Source: Papio anubis (taxonomy: Eukaryota > Chordata > Mammalia > Primates > Cercopithecidae). Taken from it: a stretch of DNA of 64,000 bases. Position 1 is the first letter of the stretch. Every line of letters begins with the position of its first letter. The notes below the pieces were generated by a model. It had not been told where the DNA came from, did no database searches, and was given only the letters and a program-made list of their open reading frames with translations. The translations under genes and the position numbers were made by a program. Below, one piece after another: positions 1-10,850 of the stretch. The stretch is from contig NC_044980.1 in the NCBI RefSeq assembly GCF_008728515.1, positions 56,277,680-56,341,679 of the forward strand. Direction: 5' to 3'.

Positions 1-75
1 CATGCAGTAGGTATTAAATAAAAGTAGCAATTATATTGATAGTTATTATTAGTACATTCTTATTATTATTATGTA
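1..75 (+). repeat. Possible MIR or L2 3' tail
   Basis: The first bases resemble the end of a MIR or L2 element: a degraded 'cagtaggtattaaataaa' block followed by short ATT-rich runs. The rest of the element lies outside the window, so this is a weak call. Confidence 0.35.
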
Positions 76-1077
76 CAGTACCCACCTGGCATTGTATGCA
101 GACAGATCCTTGGATTAATATTCCTCTGCAGTTGGAGTTTTTCTATTTTAAAGATTTAAATCACAGGCACACAGTAGCACAGTCTATCTTGAAGAAAAAC
201 GAAAGGCTGCAGTAAATGATGCTATTAGAATTATACTTTCCTCATTAGAGAAGTAATATGACCCTGCTTTGGGGCTCCAAGGGCTCACTGACGCTGAAAG
301 TTAAAAGACAGGGTCTAGACCATCTAGACCAGAACCCCAGAGTAAAAGGAGTGATTGTAGGAAGTCATATAAATGGATTTGATCTCTTGTTAGTGGTCTA
401 TATTCTCTCGGTAGGGCTAGAGAAGTCAACCTATTATCAATAAAAAAGAATAAACACTTTATAGGAAGCTATTTTCTCTGTCACGAAATGTTTTATATGC
501 CTGTCAATAATTGTAACTGTTAAATATGACATATTGATGAATATAGTGGGACAAAAGGATGCTTTTTTCTGATTAGGGTGGAAAGATTTTATAGTCTTTA
601 TTTTATGGATGGAAGTAATCCAACTCACAAACTTCAGCTCTCTATAATCTTCTATGGGAAGGCAATAAAAGAAAAAGAAAATTCTGAAAGGAGCTCTTTC
701 AGTTAAGAGCCCAAGCCTGTGGACATTGCCCTTCTCAGAACTGGCTCCTACGGCTGCCTGGTGGACCTCAGAACCATTGCAGCCCTTGGTTCTTTGTCAG
801 ACCTGCGGGTAGGGTACACATAGTGACTGTGTGGTTGAGGGGCCCATCCTCCTGGGCACCGGCATGTGTCTCTCACTGTCTCATGGAGATAAACTTGGCT
901 GTCTACATTGACCAGAAGTGGCAGTTGGAATATCTATGGGTGAACAGAGAAAGCCAGAGACTCCTGGATTTGATTGTTAGAAAGGCAGAGAGAACCAGAT
1001 GTGGTTCTCTCTCTACAGAAAAGTTGCAAGAACAGTGCAACAAACAACCATTGATCCTTCTGGTGGATCCACCGGCT
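76..1077. other. Unrecognised sequence
   Basis: I see no repeat family, RNA gene or credible coding frame here. The open frames are short, overlapping on both strands, and have no domain-like composition. Confidence 0.5.
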
Positions 1078-1660
1078 GTTACTATTTTGCCACATTTATT
1101 TTCTCTCTCTGTAAATGTCCTTATACACATACTTATATACATTTTTATTATTATTTGCTAAGCCATTTGAGAATAAGTTGCAGACATCGCAACCCTTACT
1201 CCCCAATACTCAACATGTATCTCCGAAGAACAAGGGTGTTCTCTTAGAAAATCACAATGCAATCATCGAGTTCTTGACATTGTACATGGATGCAATATTA
1301 TGATCTATCTTGCAGTCCTTTTTAGTCTCCTTTAATCCAGAACAGTTTCCCAGTCTGGCTTTGTTTTTGGCAAAGTTGACATTTCTGAAGGGTAGAGATG
1401 TTGTTTTGTAGAAGCCTTTCAGGTTGGGTTTGCCTGCTATTTCCTCACGATTTGATTCAGGTTGTGCATGTTTTGGCAGGAATATCACAGAAGTGCTGTT
1501 CTATCCTCTTCACTACATCATATTAGGAAGCACGTGATGGCAGTTTGTACCATTAGTGGTGATATTAAGTTTGATCTTACGGTTTAAGTGGTATTTACCA
1601 GATTGCTTCACTGCAATGTACCTGGTCCCCCTTTGGAATTAATAAATAATTTGCAGGGAG
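1078..1660. mobile_element. Ancient L1 (L1M-type) fragment
   Basis: Several blocks match the non-coding part of old mammalian L1s in the expected order: a 'gagaataagttgcagacat' block near 1170, 'gaacaagggtgttctctta' near 1228, 'tttagtctcctttaatccag' near 1321, and 'ggcaggaatatcacagaagt' near 1475. It is heavily diverged with no coding frame. I could not fix orientation or subfamily by eye. Confidence 0.68.
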
Positions 1661-2241
1661 ACAGTAAACGGGTTTTAAACTAAAAACACTTTCACAGTTG
1701 AATAGTGTTGATCACACTTTAGAAACTCAAGCCCATTGCTGCTGTTGGCAAGAGGAAGTTATAAAAATAAAAGTCTTCTCTCTCTTCAAAACTAGAAAAA
1801 GAAAAGTACTTTCAGGAGAAGGAAAAAGCTTTTCCCTTTTTAAATTTGGAAGGCAGAAAACACGAGAGGGCTACAGGCAAAAAAATGGGAACTGAATTAA
1901 AACACTTCTGACTTCTGGCGCTCACCCAGAGTAAATGAACAGTGTGCATGCACTCTGAAAAGATAGAAAATGCCATATATATATTTACATTTGATGTGAT
2001 GGGTGCAGAGTGGTGGTTGCTCCCAGCCAGGTCATTTCAATAACAACAGGAGACTACAGTTCCTGCTGAATGGCATCTTTCAGGCTGAAGAGCTTCCGCA
2101 GTCTCTCCACTTCCATACTGATTAGAAGTGCTTGAGATACATCATAACAGTGTCAGTGCAGTGTTTATGGGGGAAATTGTCGCTGTCTCTCGCTTGTGGA
2201 AGGTGACATAATGGGATTTCTTCCCTTTGTCCTGGTGACAG
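1661..2241. other. Unrecognised, repeat-free sequence
   Basis: No transposon family is recognisable. The right end (about 2205-2241) is pyrimidine-rich and ends in CAG, so it could serve as a splice acceptor for the exon-like block that follows. Confidence 0.4.
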
Positions 2242-2330
2242 GATGATGAGCACTGTCTGGGCTCCAGTTCGGCGGGCTTTGCCATTCAGGCATCCAGCGC
2301 AGCTGACAAGCCCGAGGATCGATGGAGCAG
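2242..2330 (+). other. Exon-like block with canonical splice sites
   Basis: An 89-nt segment is preceded by a pyrimidine-rich tract ending 'ggtgacag' at 2241 and followed by a consensus donor, 'gagcag|gtgagtcc', at 2330/2331. It lies outside any recognised repeat. Its length is typical of an internal exon. I see no partner exon and no recognisable protein, so it could be an exon of a non-coding transcript, an alternative exon of a distant gene, or chance. Confidence 0.3.
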
Positions 2331-2781
2331 GTGAGTCCTGTCACTTGGGGGGAAGGGGGAGGTTCCGCAGATGGTGGGGAGCCAGTGGGTGCCCCCAAAC
2401 TTCTGTGAAATGCTGGTCGACTGAACGAAAGTAGGCGGGGCTAGACGCCAAAGTTGGGGGAAGGGAAGCGGCTCCAGTCTGCTTCCTGGGAGGTTTCTGA
2501 GGCACTGGGCCCAGAAGACTTAGGGGATTGGTACCCAAGGTGCCTTTTTCAGGGTAGGTGTCTAGGTACAGACTCAAAGCATCTTTGCCTCTTATCACTT
2601 CCTCCCCTACTCCCCAACCCCAAGTCACTGACATGATTTGTCTGTGTATTAATATTGTGTCTTGCTCCAGAAAGGTTTGAAGAAGTCTTGGTGTGATGTA
2701 TTATTAATAACGTTGAGCTGCACATTTCAGTTGACACAAATTAAACAATATGTACTGGAGTGAGGGGTATGTGGAGGGAGG
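2331..2781. other. Unrecognised sequence
   Basis: No repeat family or gene feature recognised. Confidence 0.4.
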
Positions 2782-2799
2782 GAGAGAGAGAGAGAGAGA
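2782..2799. repeat. (GA)n microsatellite
   Basis: A pure GA run of about nine units, inside a longer purine-rich stretch that starts near 2773. Confidence 0.9.
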
Positions 2800-2984
2800 T
2801 CCCTTCATTCACCTTGTCATTTTACCCAAGTGAACTAGACCATCTCTACTAGTACCACAGGAGAAGGGATGACATAGCAGTAAAACAAACTGGAATAAAA
2901 TTTGTTCATCACGAGTGCTTAGATCCTGGTTATTTCAGGAATTTTAGAAGATGTTTTTGTGATTGCCAATCTCTGCCTTGATTA

Positions 2985-3168
2985 TTCTGATCACGGCAGA
3001 AGCTTCTGAATGGTCTCCCTGGCTAGACTTACACTTTCTATTCCACTTTCTAACTTGCTGCCAGAGTGAGATTTCAAGCACACAGACCCGGACAGATAAG
3101 TCCTCACATGAACATTTCATGACAGCCTATTACTGTCTAAAGACAAAACTCCTTGTGACAATTTGTAG
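2985..3168 (+). mobile_element. L2 fragment, sense
   Basis: The order of blocks follows the L2 3' region: 'tggtctccctggctagactt', then 'tgctgccagagtgagattt', then a degraded 'cacatgaacatttcatgaca' and 'aaagacaaaactcct'. The same L2 region appears more clearly at 42.4 kb. It abuts an antisense MIR. Confidence 0.6.
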
Positions 3169-3194
3169 TAATAATAATACTATCAGCATAAGAC

Positions 3195-3440
3195 TAGCAT
3201 CATTATTATGATCCTACATTTGTTGAGCCCATGCTATGTGCCAGGTACTGTGCTAAGTGCACGTATTACTTAATAAATCACTTATAACAACCATATGAAG
3301 TAGTTACTATTAGGTATTGCCATTTAACATATGAGAAACTGAGGTTCAGGAAGTTAAGTGACTTGCCCAAGGTCACGCAGCTAGCAGGTTGCTGAGCAAT
3401 GTCTGGATGAGTTTAATTCCAGAGTCTACACTGATCTCCT
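3195..3440 (-). mobile_element. MIR SINE, antisense
   Basis: Reads as the reverse complement of MIR. It runs from the 3' end ('gtgccaggtactgtgctaag') through the core ('catatgagaaactgaggttc') to 'acttgcccaaggtcacgcag' and the 5' part near 3430. Nearly full length and clearly diverged, as expected of this pan-mammalian family. Confidence 0.9.
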
Positions 3441-3504
3441 TAAGTCACGCTTTGCCATCTGGAGGTCGAGTGTCTCCTGGCACTTGCACAGAGCAATGCT
3501 GATA

Positions 3505-3745
3505 AGAGCTAATATTTAGTGGGCATTGAATATGGATGAGGCACTGTTTTTGCACTGATTTGACACTGATATACAAAATCAAACCTTGCAACAACCTGGT
3601 GTTTGAGGGAAGTGCTGTTATGATCATCTTTCCATTTTACAGATGAGGAAACCAAGGCACACACTGTCCTGCAGGTGATAAGTGGCAGTCCAGGCTTCAA
3701 ACCCAGGCAGTCTAGAATCAGAGACTGCCCTCCTCATCACCCACC
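3505..3745 (-). mobile_element. MIR SINE, antisense
   Basis: A second antisense MIR in the same orientation as its neighbour. Key blocks are 'ttttacagatgaggaaacca' near 3637, 'gataagtggcagtccaggct', and 'aaacccaggcagtctagaat' near 3699. Confidence 0.88.
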
Positions 3746-4205
3746 ATGCTGTTTCTAGTACCTGGCTTCAGGTGTCCAGAGCCAGGTGTCTACACATACT
3801 GGTGTCTTTCAAGGGATGCCCCTCTTAACAAAAATAAAGTGACATTTGAAAACCTATAAAATGGCAGGGCCCTCCAGCTGTCATCTGGTTCTGTCCCCTG
3901 AGCCAAACAAAGTTTACCCCTGGTTTTTGGAAAACAGCTAACAGGCTCTGTGGGTGTTAAGCATCCCTGGGGTTGGGGATTCTGCACCTCTCTTGGTTGC
4001 CTACCCCAGTGTTTTATCACCTCAGGATGCCACCAGCCAGATGCCTTCAAGGTATCTCAGCTGGAAAAATGACTATGAATAAAATAAATGAAGCTTTCAG
4101 TGATGGAAGCTCCTGATGGAGCTGACAATGGGGTATTTCCCAGCATCTGTCGCCTGCCACTTGGAGATCATCTTTTTATTGCCCAAAGATGTTGCTACTG
4201 TTTTG
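3746..4205. other. Unrecognised sequence
   Basis: No repeat family recognised. The last part lies just upstream of the paralogous element at 4206 and may belong to the same block, but similarity to the other copy's upstream side is weak. Confidence 0.4.
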
Positions 4206-4410
4206 TCACTGGCCACTAACTGGCCGGCCGCTCAGGTACTGGAGTCCAGAGCTGCCTCATTATTCAGTGCCGTCAATGTCACACCCCAGACTGCAATACA
4301 TTATCATTCAAATGAGCCAGCCACAATGGAAGAAAAAAATATGCAAGCTGATTTTTCTCCAACGTCCTTTTCCCAGCACTCCCTAATTACAGCCCGCAGT
4401 TGATTGGGAC
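4206..4410 (+). other. Paralogous non-coding element, copy A
   Basis: This segment matches 18538-18745 in the same orientation. Shared blocks in order are 'tcattattca' near 4256, 'attcaaatgagcc' at 4306-4318, 'acaatggaag' near 4323, 'atatgcaagc' at 4339-4348 and 'taattacagc' at 4384-4393. Identity is highest (roughly 85% by eye) from 4291 to about 4358 and lower on both sides. It fits no transposon family I know. TAATTA and ATGCAA-like words suggest homeodomain or POU binding, which is inference. It could be a duplicated regulatory element, or two surviving copies of an undescribed or exapted ancient repeat. Confidence 0.6.
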
Positions 4411-4760
4411 AGTTGAACATGGAGGCTGATGGGGCCAGCCATGGTGTTGCCATCTAAGCAAAACACAAACAATACATAAACTCGCTGTATGCATTAGGTA
4501 AGCAGGATTTTATTCACAGCTCAGTGATATAACAATGCTTTGAATTTATCAGTCAATCGCCTGTTATAGAATCTCTCTTTTTGGTTCCATATTTTTGGTT
4601 CTTTCTCTCTTTTAAAAAATCTGATACATTAGTGACCTTGGCTTATCCCTCCTTCCTGTTTGCCTTGTCTTTCAAAGTGGTTTCATGATGGTTTTTTCCC
4701 TATCAAATGCTCAATATTTTTCCAAGGATGAATGAACTTCCCTGCTGTATTCTCTGTGTG
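4411..4760. other. Unrecognised sequence
   Basis: AT-rich sequence with no repeat family recognised. The first 50 bases show weak further similarity to the region after copy B (18745-18790). Confidence 0.35.
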
Positions 4761-4990
4761 TTCATTCATTCATTCATTCATTCATTCAGACAATATTTAT
4801 TGAACATCTACTAAGTGCTAGAACACTGTGCTGGGTGCTGGGGATATAAAACAGACATTAGCCCTGCTTACATAGCTTTAACGACTAGTGACAGAGTTGG
4901 GTATTTAACAAACACTCACATAAATATGCTTTTGCAAATTATGATAAGTGCACTAAAGAAAAAGAAGAGAAAGGTCATATTCTTGCGTGC
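4761..4990 (-). mobile_element. L2 3' end, antisense, with (CATT)n tail
   Basis: A (TTCA)n run at 4761-4788 is followed by 'acaatatttattgaacatct', 'actaagtgctagaacactgt', 'gctgggtgctggggatataa' and 'acagacattagccctgctta'. This is the reverse complement of the L2 3' terminus, whose natural tail is a short ATGA repeat. Confidence 0.82.
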
Positions 4991-5454
4991 AGTCTAAGTA
5001 CATAAGAGGAATGCTGGTCCTCAACACTAATAATGGACACAAAAGATACCTAGTATTCTTCTCAAGTAATATTTTTCTTAGGGTACACTCCTCATACCTT
5101 AAAAAATGTATTAACTTTCAAAGTGGTCTATGTTTTTCTGAAGGAGAATTGGATTATTCATGAAGTTCTTTGACCTCCACAATAATCTCATCAGTTTTCT
5201 CTAACCCATTTCATCAGCTTTGATTACTGCTGTGTGATGTTCTGTGTCTCATCGGTGATATTTAGAGCTTGGGGTAGTCGAATGTTCAGCATGAGGAAGA
5301 TAGCCTTCCTGTACTCTCATTTGGCAATTTTTTCTTTTCATTTTCTCTATGTTCCAGACACTGTCCAATTCAGCTTTCTGTCCTCATTACCTGACACACA
5401 AAGTTTACCATCAATGAGCTCAGATAATCTTTAATACATTGTGGTAAGTGCTAT
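4991..5454. other. Unrecognised AT-rich sequence
   Basis: No confident repeat or gene signal. Confidence 0.4.
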
Positions 5455-6130
5455 TGTTTATTCACTAGACAAATATTTATTCAGCATCTGCTTCATGGTC
5501 TTGCTGGGCCCTGAAGATCTAGGGGTGAAACAGGTTGAGTCTCTCCTCTCCCAGAGTTTAAGGTGCACCGAAAGGTATCATGCAATTACACGAAGGCAAG
5601 AAACGTGCTATGATGGGAGAGGCCAGGGGATAGAACGGGGGCACTTGGACTTGGGGTGGGGGACCAGGGAAAAGTTGTGAAGAAGATGACATCTTAGCTA
5701 AATAAAGAGTGTGGCCAGGACTAAGGGTGGGGGAGGAAAAGAGCATCAGATCTGGAAGTAAGAGAGAAAACCAGATGCATTTTAAGAATTGAAAATTCCG
5801 TGGTTGAAGAATGAGCTGTTGTAACAGATGAGGCTGAAGAGGTAGGGAGGGGTTGGGAATGACTTTTGAGGCCCTGGTAAGGGATCTGATGGTGGAAGGG
5901 AGCAGAGAGATCAGGTTTGCTTGTAAGACTGTGTCCTGGGGCTAAGCTGGAGGTGCCAAGAGCTGTTGGGGACCTGTTACAGGAGTCCACATAGAAGTGG
6001 CACAGTGGGGATGGAAGGGCATGGACTTAGAGACATTTGTGAGATGGAGTCAACCAGACTGAGGGTCTTCTGTAAAATGTGAGAGATGAGGGTGAAGGAA
6101 GAGGCCACTGAGGAGGCAGGAAGGGGACAG
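5455..6130 (-). mobile_element. L2, antisense, long fragment
   Basis: It begins with the antisense 3' terminus ('agacaaatatttattcagca', 'gctgggccctgaagatctag') and continues into purine-rich antisense L2 body ('gagaggccaggggatagaac', 'aagaagatgacatcttagct', 'aagggatctgatggtggaag', near 5980 'gttacaggagtccacatag'). The right end is overtaken by an Alu insertion. No coding frame survives. Confidence 0.75.
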
Positions 6131-6178
6131 AGACAAGGACGTCATCTTTGAACCATGCCTTGCTTTTGTCACTTCTTC

Positions 6179-6503
6179 TTTTTTTTTTTTCTTTTTCTTT
6201 TTCTTTTTTTTTTTTTTTTTTTAGACAAGGTCTAGTTTTATCGCCCAGGCTGGAGTGCAGTGGCGGGATCTCTGCTCACTGCAACCTCTGCTTCCCAGGC
6301 TCGAGCGATCATCCCACCTCACCCTCCCTAGTTGCTGAGACTACAGGCATGCACAACCACACCCAGCTAATTTTTGTAGTTTTTGTAGAGATGGGGTTTT
6401 GCCATGTGCCCAGGCTGGTCTCGAGTTCATGAGCTGAAGCCTTCTGCCTACCTTGGCCTCCCAAAGTGCTGGGATTATAGACATGAGCCACTGTGCCCAG
6501 CCA
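6179..6503 (-). mobile_element. AluJ-like SINE, antisense, full length
   Basis: A poly-T tract (6179-6222) is followed by a full antisense Alu ending 'tgagccactgtgcccagcc' at 6502. Older character states such as 'gagttcatgagctgaagcc' fit AluJ. An imperfect target duplication of about 15 bp around 'cacttctt' flanks it (about 6164-6178 and 6504-6518, two mismatches). Confidence 0.95.
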
Positions 6504-6569
6504 CTTTTTCCACTTCTTACAGGAGCACATGCAAAGCTGAGCTGCTGTTTTGCTGTTTTCCTTTTCGAA

Positions 6570-6728
6570 TCTTCACAGTGTTCTGCAGCATAATTGTACC
6601 GTAATTCATACAACTAGTCTCTTGTTGATGGAAAATTAGGTTGGTTCATTTTTTACTATTATAAACCATGCCACTGGGAATCTATGGCCTCAGGGGAATT
6701 TCTAATAGTGGAATTTCTGGGTCAGAGG
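6570..6728 (-). mobile_element. Ancient L1 fragment, antisense
   Basis: Matches the antisense end of old L1s: a degraded 'attgtaccgtaattcatac', 'cttgttgatggaaaattagg', 'ctattataaaccatgccact' and 'tagtggaatttctgggtcag'. Diverged and short. Confidence 0.62.
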
Positions 6729-6835
6729 GGTTAAGAGACTTGCCAATGTCTCCCAGCCAGTGAGTGGCAGAGCTGCTATTCCAATTCTATTGGAAGGACT
6801 AGGTCCATGGTCTTTCGACTCTGCTGTGCTGTGCC
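6729..6835 (-). mobile_element. MIR fragment, antisense
   Basis: Blocks 'ggttaagagacttgccaatg' and 'cagtgagtggcagagctgct' correspond to the antisense 5' half of MIR. Confidence 0.65.
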
Positions 6836-6899
6836 CTCCCAGGCTAAGCGACTGGGACCTTTGAATCTCAATGTTCTTCTCTTGTGGTGGGAGGACCAA

Positions 6900-7060
6900 C
6901 TGGCAGCAGGGGTTGGGAAGTCACTTGGAGAACTTCTTAAACATGCACCTTTGGAATCAGAATCTCTGGAGGCGAGCTTGGAAACTGGCATCTTAAATTA
7001 TGTCCCTGACACTTAAGCAGCCAGTTGATCTTGATCCTGAGTCCTATACTGAAACCACTG
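6900..7060. mobile_element. MER20-type hAT MITE remnant
   Basis: Contains degraded blocks typical of MER20/MER5-like Charlie MITEs: 'tcacttggagaacttcttaa', 'ggaatcagaatctctggagg', and an altered terminal stretch near 7050. Terminal inverted repeats are too decayed to place exactly. Confidence 0.5.
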
Positions 7061-7544
7061 GCCTCTTCTCAGAGATCTCCAGCTTTAAAATCTCAGGATT
7101 GAGAATAGTCAGTCCAAAAACAGCACTGCCCTCTGTGTCTGTTCCTCCAGAAAGTCAGAGGAGAAGGTAGGAATGAGGAGCCCTCTCCCATGGCATCCTG
7201 TGACACCATGCTGGATAAAGAAGCTCAAGTGCCCAAATGTCCCCCTATCTCATGGGCCAGGAGGTAGGAAGTTATGCTGTGGGCTGCCATCCTACTCTAT
7301 CCCATCCCTCTGCCCGCTGGTAAGGCAGTGTGCTCATGCCTGGGCCAAATTCTTACCTGTGATTAACAGATCAGCAGTGGGCCTATTCAATGGCGTATCT
7401 AGCGCACACCAAGGTCCCTTTGACCAGGAAACACTTCACAGCAAGTAGAAAGAGTCCAAAGAAAAAGGTATTTCCTTCCCCTCAGCCTGGGAAGCCACTG
7501 CCTGGGTTGTCCCATCCCACACTGTTTACCTCTGGGTTTACAGT
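7061..7544. other. Unrecognised sequence
   Basis: No repeat family or gene recognised. Confidence 0.4.
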
Positions 7545-7702
7545 CTACCAGCTCCATGTTGGAATCACCTGGGGCCGACTGGAAAAGTCCAGATGCTGAA
7601 CCCCCACCCAGAGATTCTGATTGAATTGCTCTGTGGGGGGCCCAGGGCAAAGTTCCCTCAAGTGACTCTAATGTTCAGCCAGCTTTGGGAACCATTGTGC
7701 TA
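7545..7702. mobile_element. hAT-Charlie MITE (MER5/MER20-like)
   Basis: 'ttggaatcacctggggccga', 'cagagattctgattgaattg', 'gactctaatgttcagccagc' and a degraded terminal 'tttgggaaccattgtg' give the near-palindromic layout of a short Charlie MITE. Confidence 0.7.
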
Positions 7703-8559
7703 GGTCTTGTGTCCCTTCTCTTGGGGCAAGGTGGGCTATAGCTTCCCTGGCTTCTGTGGGACTGGCCCAGCCTAGCACTGATGTGGGCATGGCCATGGCC
7801 CATGGGTTGCCTCCTGGGCAGCCAGACAACAGAATGGGGCCAGCTCTGAGACTCTGGCTGCTCCCAGAGCCTGTTCTGGAAGAGATATATCCATGCAGAG
7901 CAGGGTGGCCCCCAGCTCCCTCAGTTCCCACACCACCTGCCAACACAGCTTGCACGCAGCTTGGCCTCTATACTCACAGGCAACAACCCTTTTTCCTTTT
8001 CTGAAATTAGAAAATGTGTAACAAGCACTTGCATCAGTTCCTGTTGGCTACGGAGCAGTGTGATGCACCAGCAATGTTGCTCATGATTTATGACTAAAAA
8101 AATTATTAGGTGAAAAAGTAGCTTTGTCCCCAGAGGGCTCTGTGAAGTGGCACTATTAATTTGGAAACATTAGCCACCATGTTCTGGGCACCCCTACCTT
8201 GACTTTGTGTCATAGCTGATGACAGAAATAACAATCAATCTCTGAGTATGTGCCACCATGACCACCTCTCTCATCTCTCTAGACCTCTGTGTTTATCCAC
8301 CTACAAAATAAAGAGTTGTGCTTTTTTGAGATTTTTCTGCTGTTGGTATCTTGTGCATCTCTGAAGGGTAATTAAGTCAACACTGATGATCCTTGGACTG
8401 CCCTTCTCATTGGAAGAATATTAGTCACAAATAGTGTAAGAACTCAGGAAACATTGAAGCTGAAAGTCAGAAATACTGCCTTCTACTAGAAACATACTCA
8501 ACTTGATCTTTTTGCCATCCCCAGTATGCCAAACAGAGGATGTGAGGGAAGATCCCTTT
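7703..8559. other. Unrecognised sequence, part possibly conserved
   Basis: No repeat recognised. The 8030-8180 part is AT-balanced, repeat-free and contains homeodomain-type words ('attaatttgg' near 8155), so it is a candidate conserved element. That is inference only. Confidence 0.35.
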
Positions 8560-8573
8560 AAATGTGCATTTCT

Positions 8574-8885
8574 GGCCAGACGCGGTGGTTCACACCTATA
8601 ATCCCAGCACTTTGGGAGGCCGAGGTGGGTGAATCACTTGAGGTTAGGAGTTTGAGACAAGCCTGGCCAACGTGATGAAATCCTGTCTCTACTAAAAATA
8701 GACAAAATTAGCCAGGTGTGGTGGCACGGCCTGTAATCCCAGCTACTCTGGAGGCTGCGGCAGGAGAATCGCTTGAACCTGGGAGGTGGAGGCTGCAGAG
8801 AGCCGAGATTGTGCCACTGCACTGCAGCCTGGGTGACACAGCGAGACTCCGTTTCAAAAATAAGTAAATAAATGAAAATAAAAAT
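8574..8885 (+). mobile_element. AluS-like SINE, sense, full length
   Basis: Full dimeric Alu from 'ggccagacgcggtggttcac' to an A-rich tail containing AAAT/AAAATA units. A 12-bp target duplication 'aaatgtgcattt' flanks it exactly (8560-8571 and 8886-8897), which fixes both ends. Confidence 0.97.
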
Positions 8886-8897
8886 AAATGTGCATTT

Positions 8898-9424
8898 TCA
8901 CTACTCCGGAATGAGGAGATTTTGCAGAGGAACAACTGCTCCAAAGCCCCAGCTGTCCAGGGGATACAGTGTTCTAAGAGGGGCTCCATGGAGCAGAGGA
9001 GTCAGCCTCTACGTTTGGCAGCTATGGGCTCTGACTGAGAAAGAGGCTGAGGGGAGGCCTCTAGAGGAAGGGGAGAGTGCTCAACTGGTTGGCACATTCG
9101 TGTTCCGTAGCCCTTGAATAGATTTTTGTCATGGGCTGGCTGGCTCTCTGCCCTCTCAAACCCCTGAGTGACACCTGAGCTGGAAACTCCACACTCGTAC
9201 ACTCAGCTGGCTCCAGGCTGCTCTGCGGCTGATCCTGGCCTTAGAGGGGTGGGTGAGTAGCTCTCAGCAGATCAGCACTGAGTCTGGCTGTGGGTCCACT
9301 CTGGCCTTTTCTCCTGGCTTTGGCTCTGATCTCAATTAATGTGCCCTAAGCTGCATTTAATAGAGAACCTCACTGATATTGATTCTAATAAAGAATACAT
9401 ACACATGATCTTACATAACTTGAA
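8898..9424. other. Unrecognised sequence
   Basis: No repeat family or gene recognised. Confidence 0.4.
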
Positions 9425-9765
9425 GATCCAGTCGGTAGATACCAGGCTTGGCTGTTTGTTAGAGTAAAGACATCATGAAGGACCCATACTCTTTGTGCTT
9501 CGTCCCTCTGCCATCTTTGATATTAACTTCTTCATCTGGCTGGTAGCAAGATAGTTGTTGCTGTTCCACACATCACATGTGGATGTGATGATATCCAAAG
9601 GAAGAAGGAGACTGTCTCTTTCTCTGGCTTTCTCCTAAGAGGGAGGAAATTTCCTCTCACGTCTCATAGGCTCTGGTTCAGTCACATGCCTGTTGGGATT
9701 GCCTGATTGACTTAGATTAATAATCTATGGTAGAATGGATTGGAGGAGTCAACCTAATGTTTACC
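9425..9765. repeat. Probable ancient interspersed repeat, family unassigned
   Basis: The run 'tctgccatctttgatattaa', 'ctggtagcaagatagttgtt', 'ccacacatcacatgtggatg', 'ggaagaaggagactgtctct' and 'agtcacatgcctgttgggat' has the order of a common, very old mammalian repeat I know by pattern but cannot name. Segments at 44.86-45.4 kb and 61.64-62.1 kb have the same general style. Confidence 0.45.
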
Positions 9766-9809
9766 ATTATTTCTAGTGTATCTGTTTTCTTGCTTGATAG
9801 TGTGAACTG

Positions 9810-9840
9810 TTTTTTTTGTTTTGTTTTGTTTTGTTTTTTT
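9810..9840. repeat. (TTTTG)n simple repeat
   Basis: A T-rich tract with four GTTTT-type units. It is not attached to an Alu or L1 here. Confidence 0.85.
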
Positions 9841-10499
9841 GGTGGGGTGGGGGTTTGGTCATCTTCCTCTTTAACTATTTCTCTTTAACTATTTGCCAAT
9901 TATCTGTCTTTACCTTCCAGTTCCATTGCAAGCCCCCTCTGAATTTATTGCAGGTGGACACGCCAAATCTAGACTCTATGGAGTACAGGAATGACAACAA
10001 TCACATCTTGTCCATTGTTCCTCTTGGCCTGATCCATCTACCTCCAATTCAGACAGTCTTTTCTCCTGACCTATGCTCACTGACTTCAGGGAAGACGGAA
10101 CTGAGCTGTGCTCAGTGGTAGAATTGTGAACAGCATAAGGGAGAGAGCCTCAAAACCTAACCTGGGAGTTTGCCAGCAGGCAGCCCTGTAGTTAGAGGAA
10201 GTTGTATTCTTCTATGTATACACATGCGTGCATGCAGATACATGTGTGAGCATGTACACAGTGATTATGGGCTGTGGTGGGCACCCAATTGGACCCAACT
10301 GGACCTGTGTACACACCTATCTTCGTATGTCATGCATGGCTTTGTTGGTCTCCCAGATTTCCAGGCAACACTTGCTACATTCTGCAAAGGTTTTGGGGTT
10401 GCTCCTTTCAGAAATGAAATTGCCTTCCAGATGCTTCTTTCACTTATTTTTTTCCCCCACTTGACAGAGCTGCCTAAACTTCCCATTCAGGGGCTCTAA
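9841..10499. other. Unrecognised sequence
   Basis: No repeat family recognised. 10205-10262 is enriched in TG/CA with 'catgcgtgcatgcag', suggesting a decayed dinucleotide tract. Confidence 0.35.
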
Positions 10500-10850
10500 A
10501 GAGAAGTGTATCATTTCATGCTCCCTTGTTTAGCTTTTCCAAATCTAAAGCCAAAGCTGGCACAGCTACTGATTAACAGAAATCAAAAGCAAAGGCTGGG
10601 CTTTTGATGGGAAAAATGCTACATTAGAGAGGGCTGGTTGTTTTACAATTGCAGGGTAAGGTCCATAATATTACCGACCACTGAATGGCCATTAGATTGC
10701 AAATTACTGGTCACTTTGCTGGACGGCTCAGTCATCCTGTAATCATGATCATAATATCCCCCTGTAATGGTCAAGCCCAGGCACCTACCAGGAGTCTGGT
10801 TGCTGAGGCGCCAAATTGCTGGGCTGTGTACAGTAATGATTATCGCAGCA
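10500..10850. other. Repeat-free block with homeodomain-type words
   Basis: No transposon remnant is visible. The block holds several AT-core words: 'ttgcaaattactgg' near 10698, 'gtaatcatgatcataat' near 10739 and 'agtaatgattatcg' near 10831. This composition is typical of conserved developmental enhancers, but conservation cannot be judged from one sequence. Confidence 0.3.

Noticed and set aside
4218..4233. 'ggccggccg' as the start of a CpG island at copy A
   Set aside because: Only a handful of CpGs over about 20 bases. The flanks are AT-rich.
6148..6613. Open frames with protein-like text on both strands
   Set aside because: They are translations of an antisense Alu, a common artefact. 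The same applies at 8634-8989, 37580-38094, 47385-47858 and 56373-56681.
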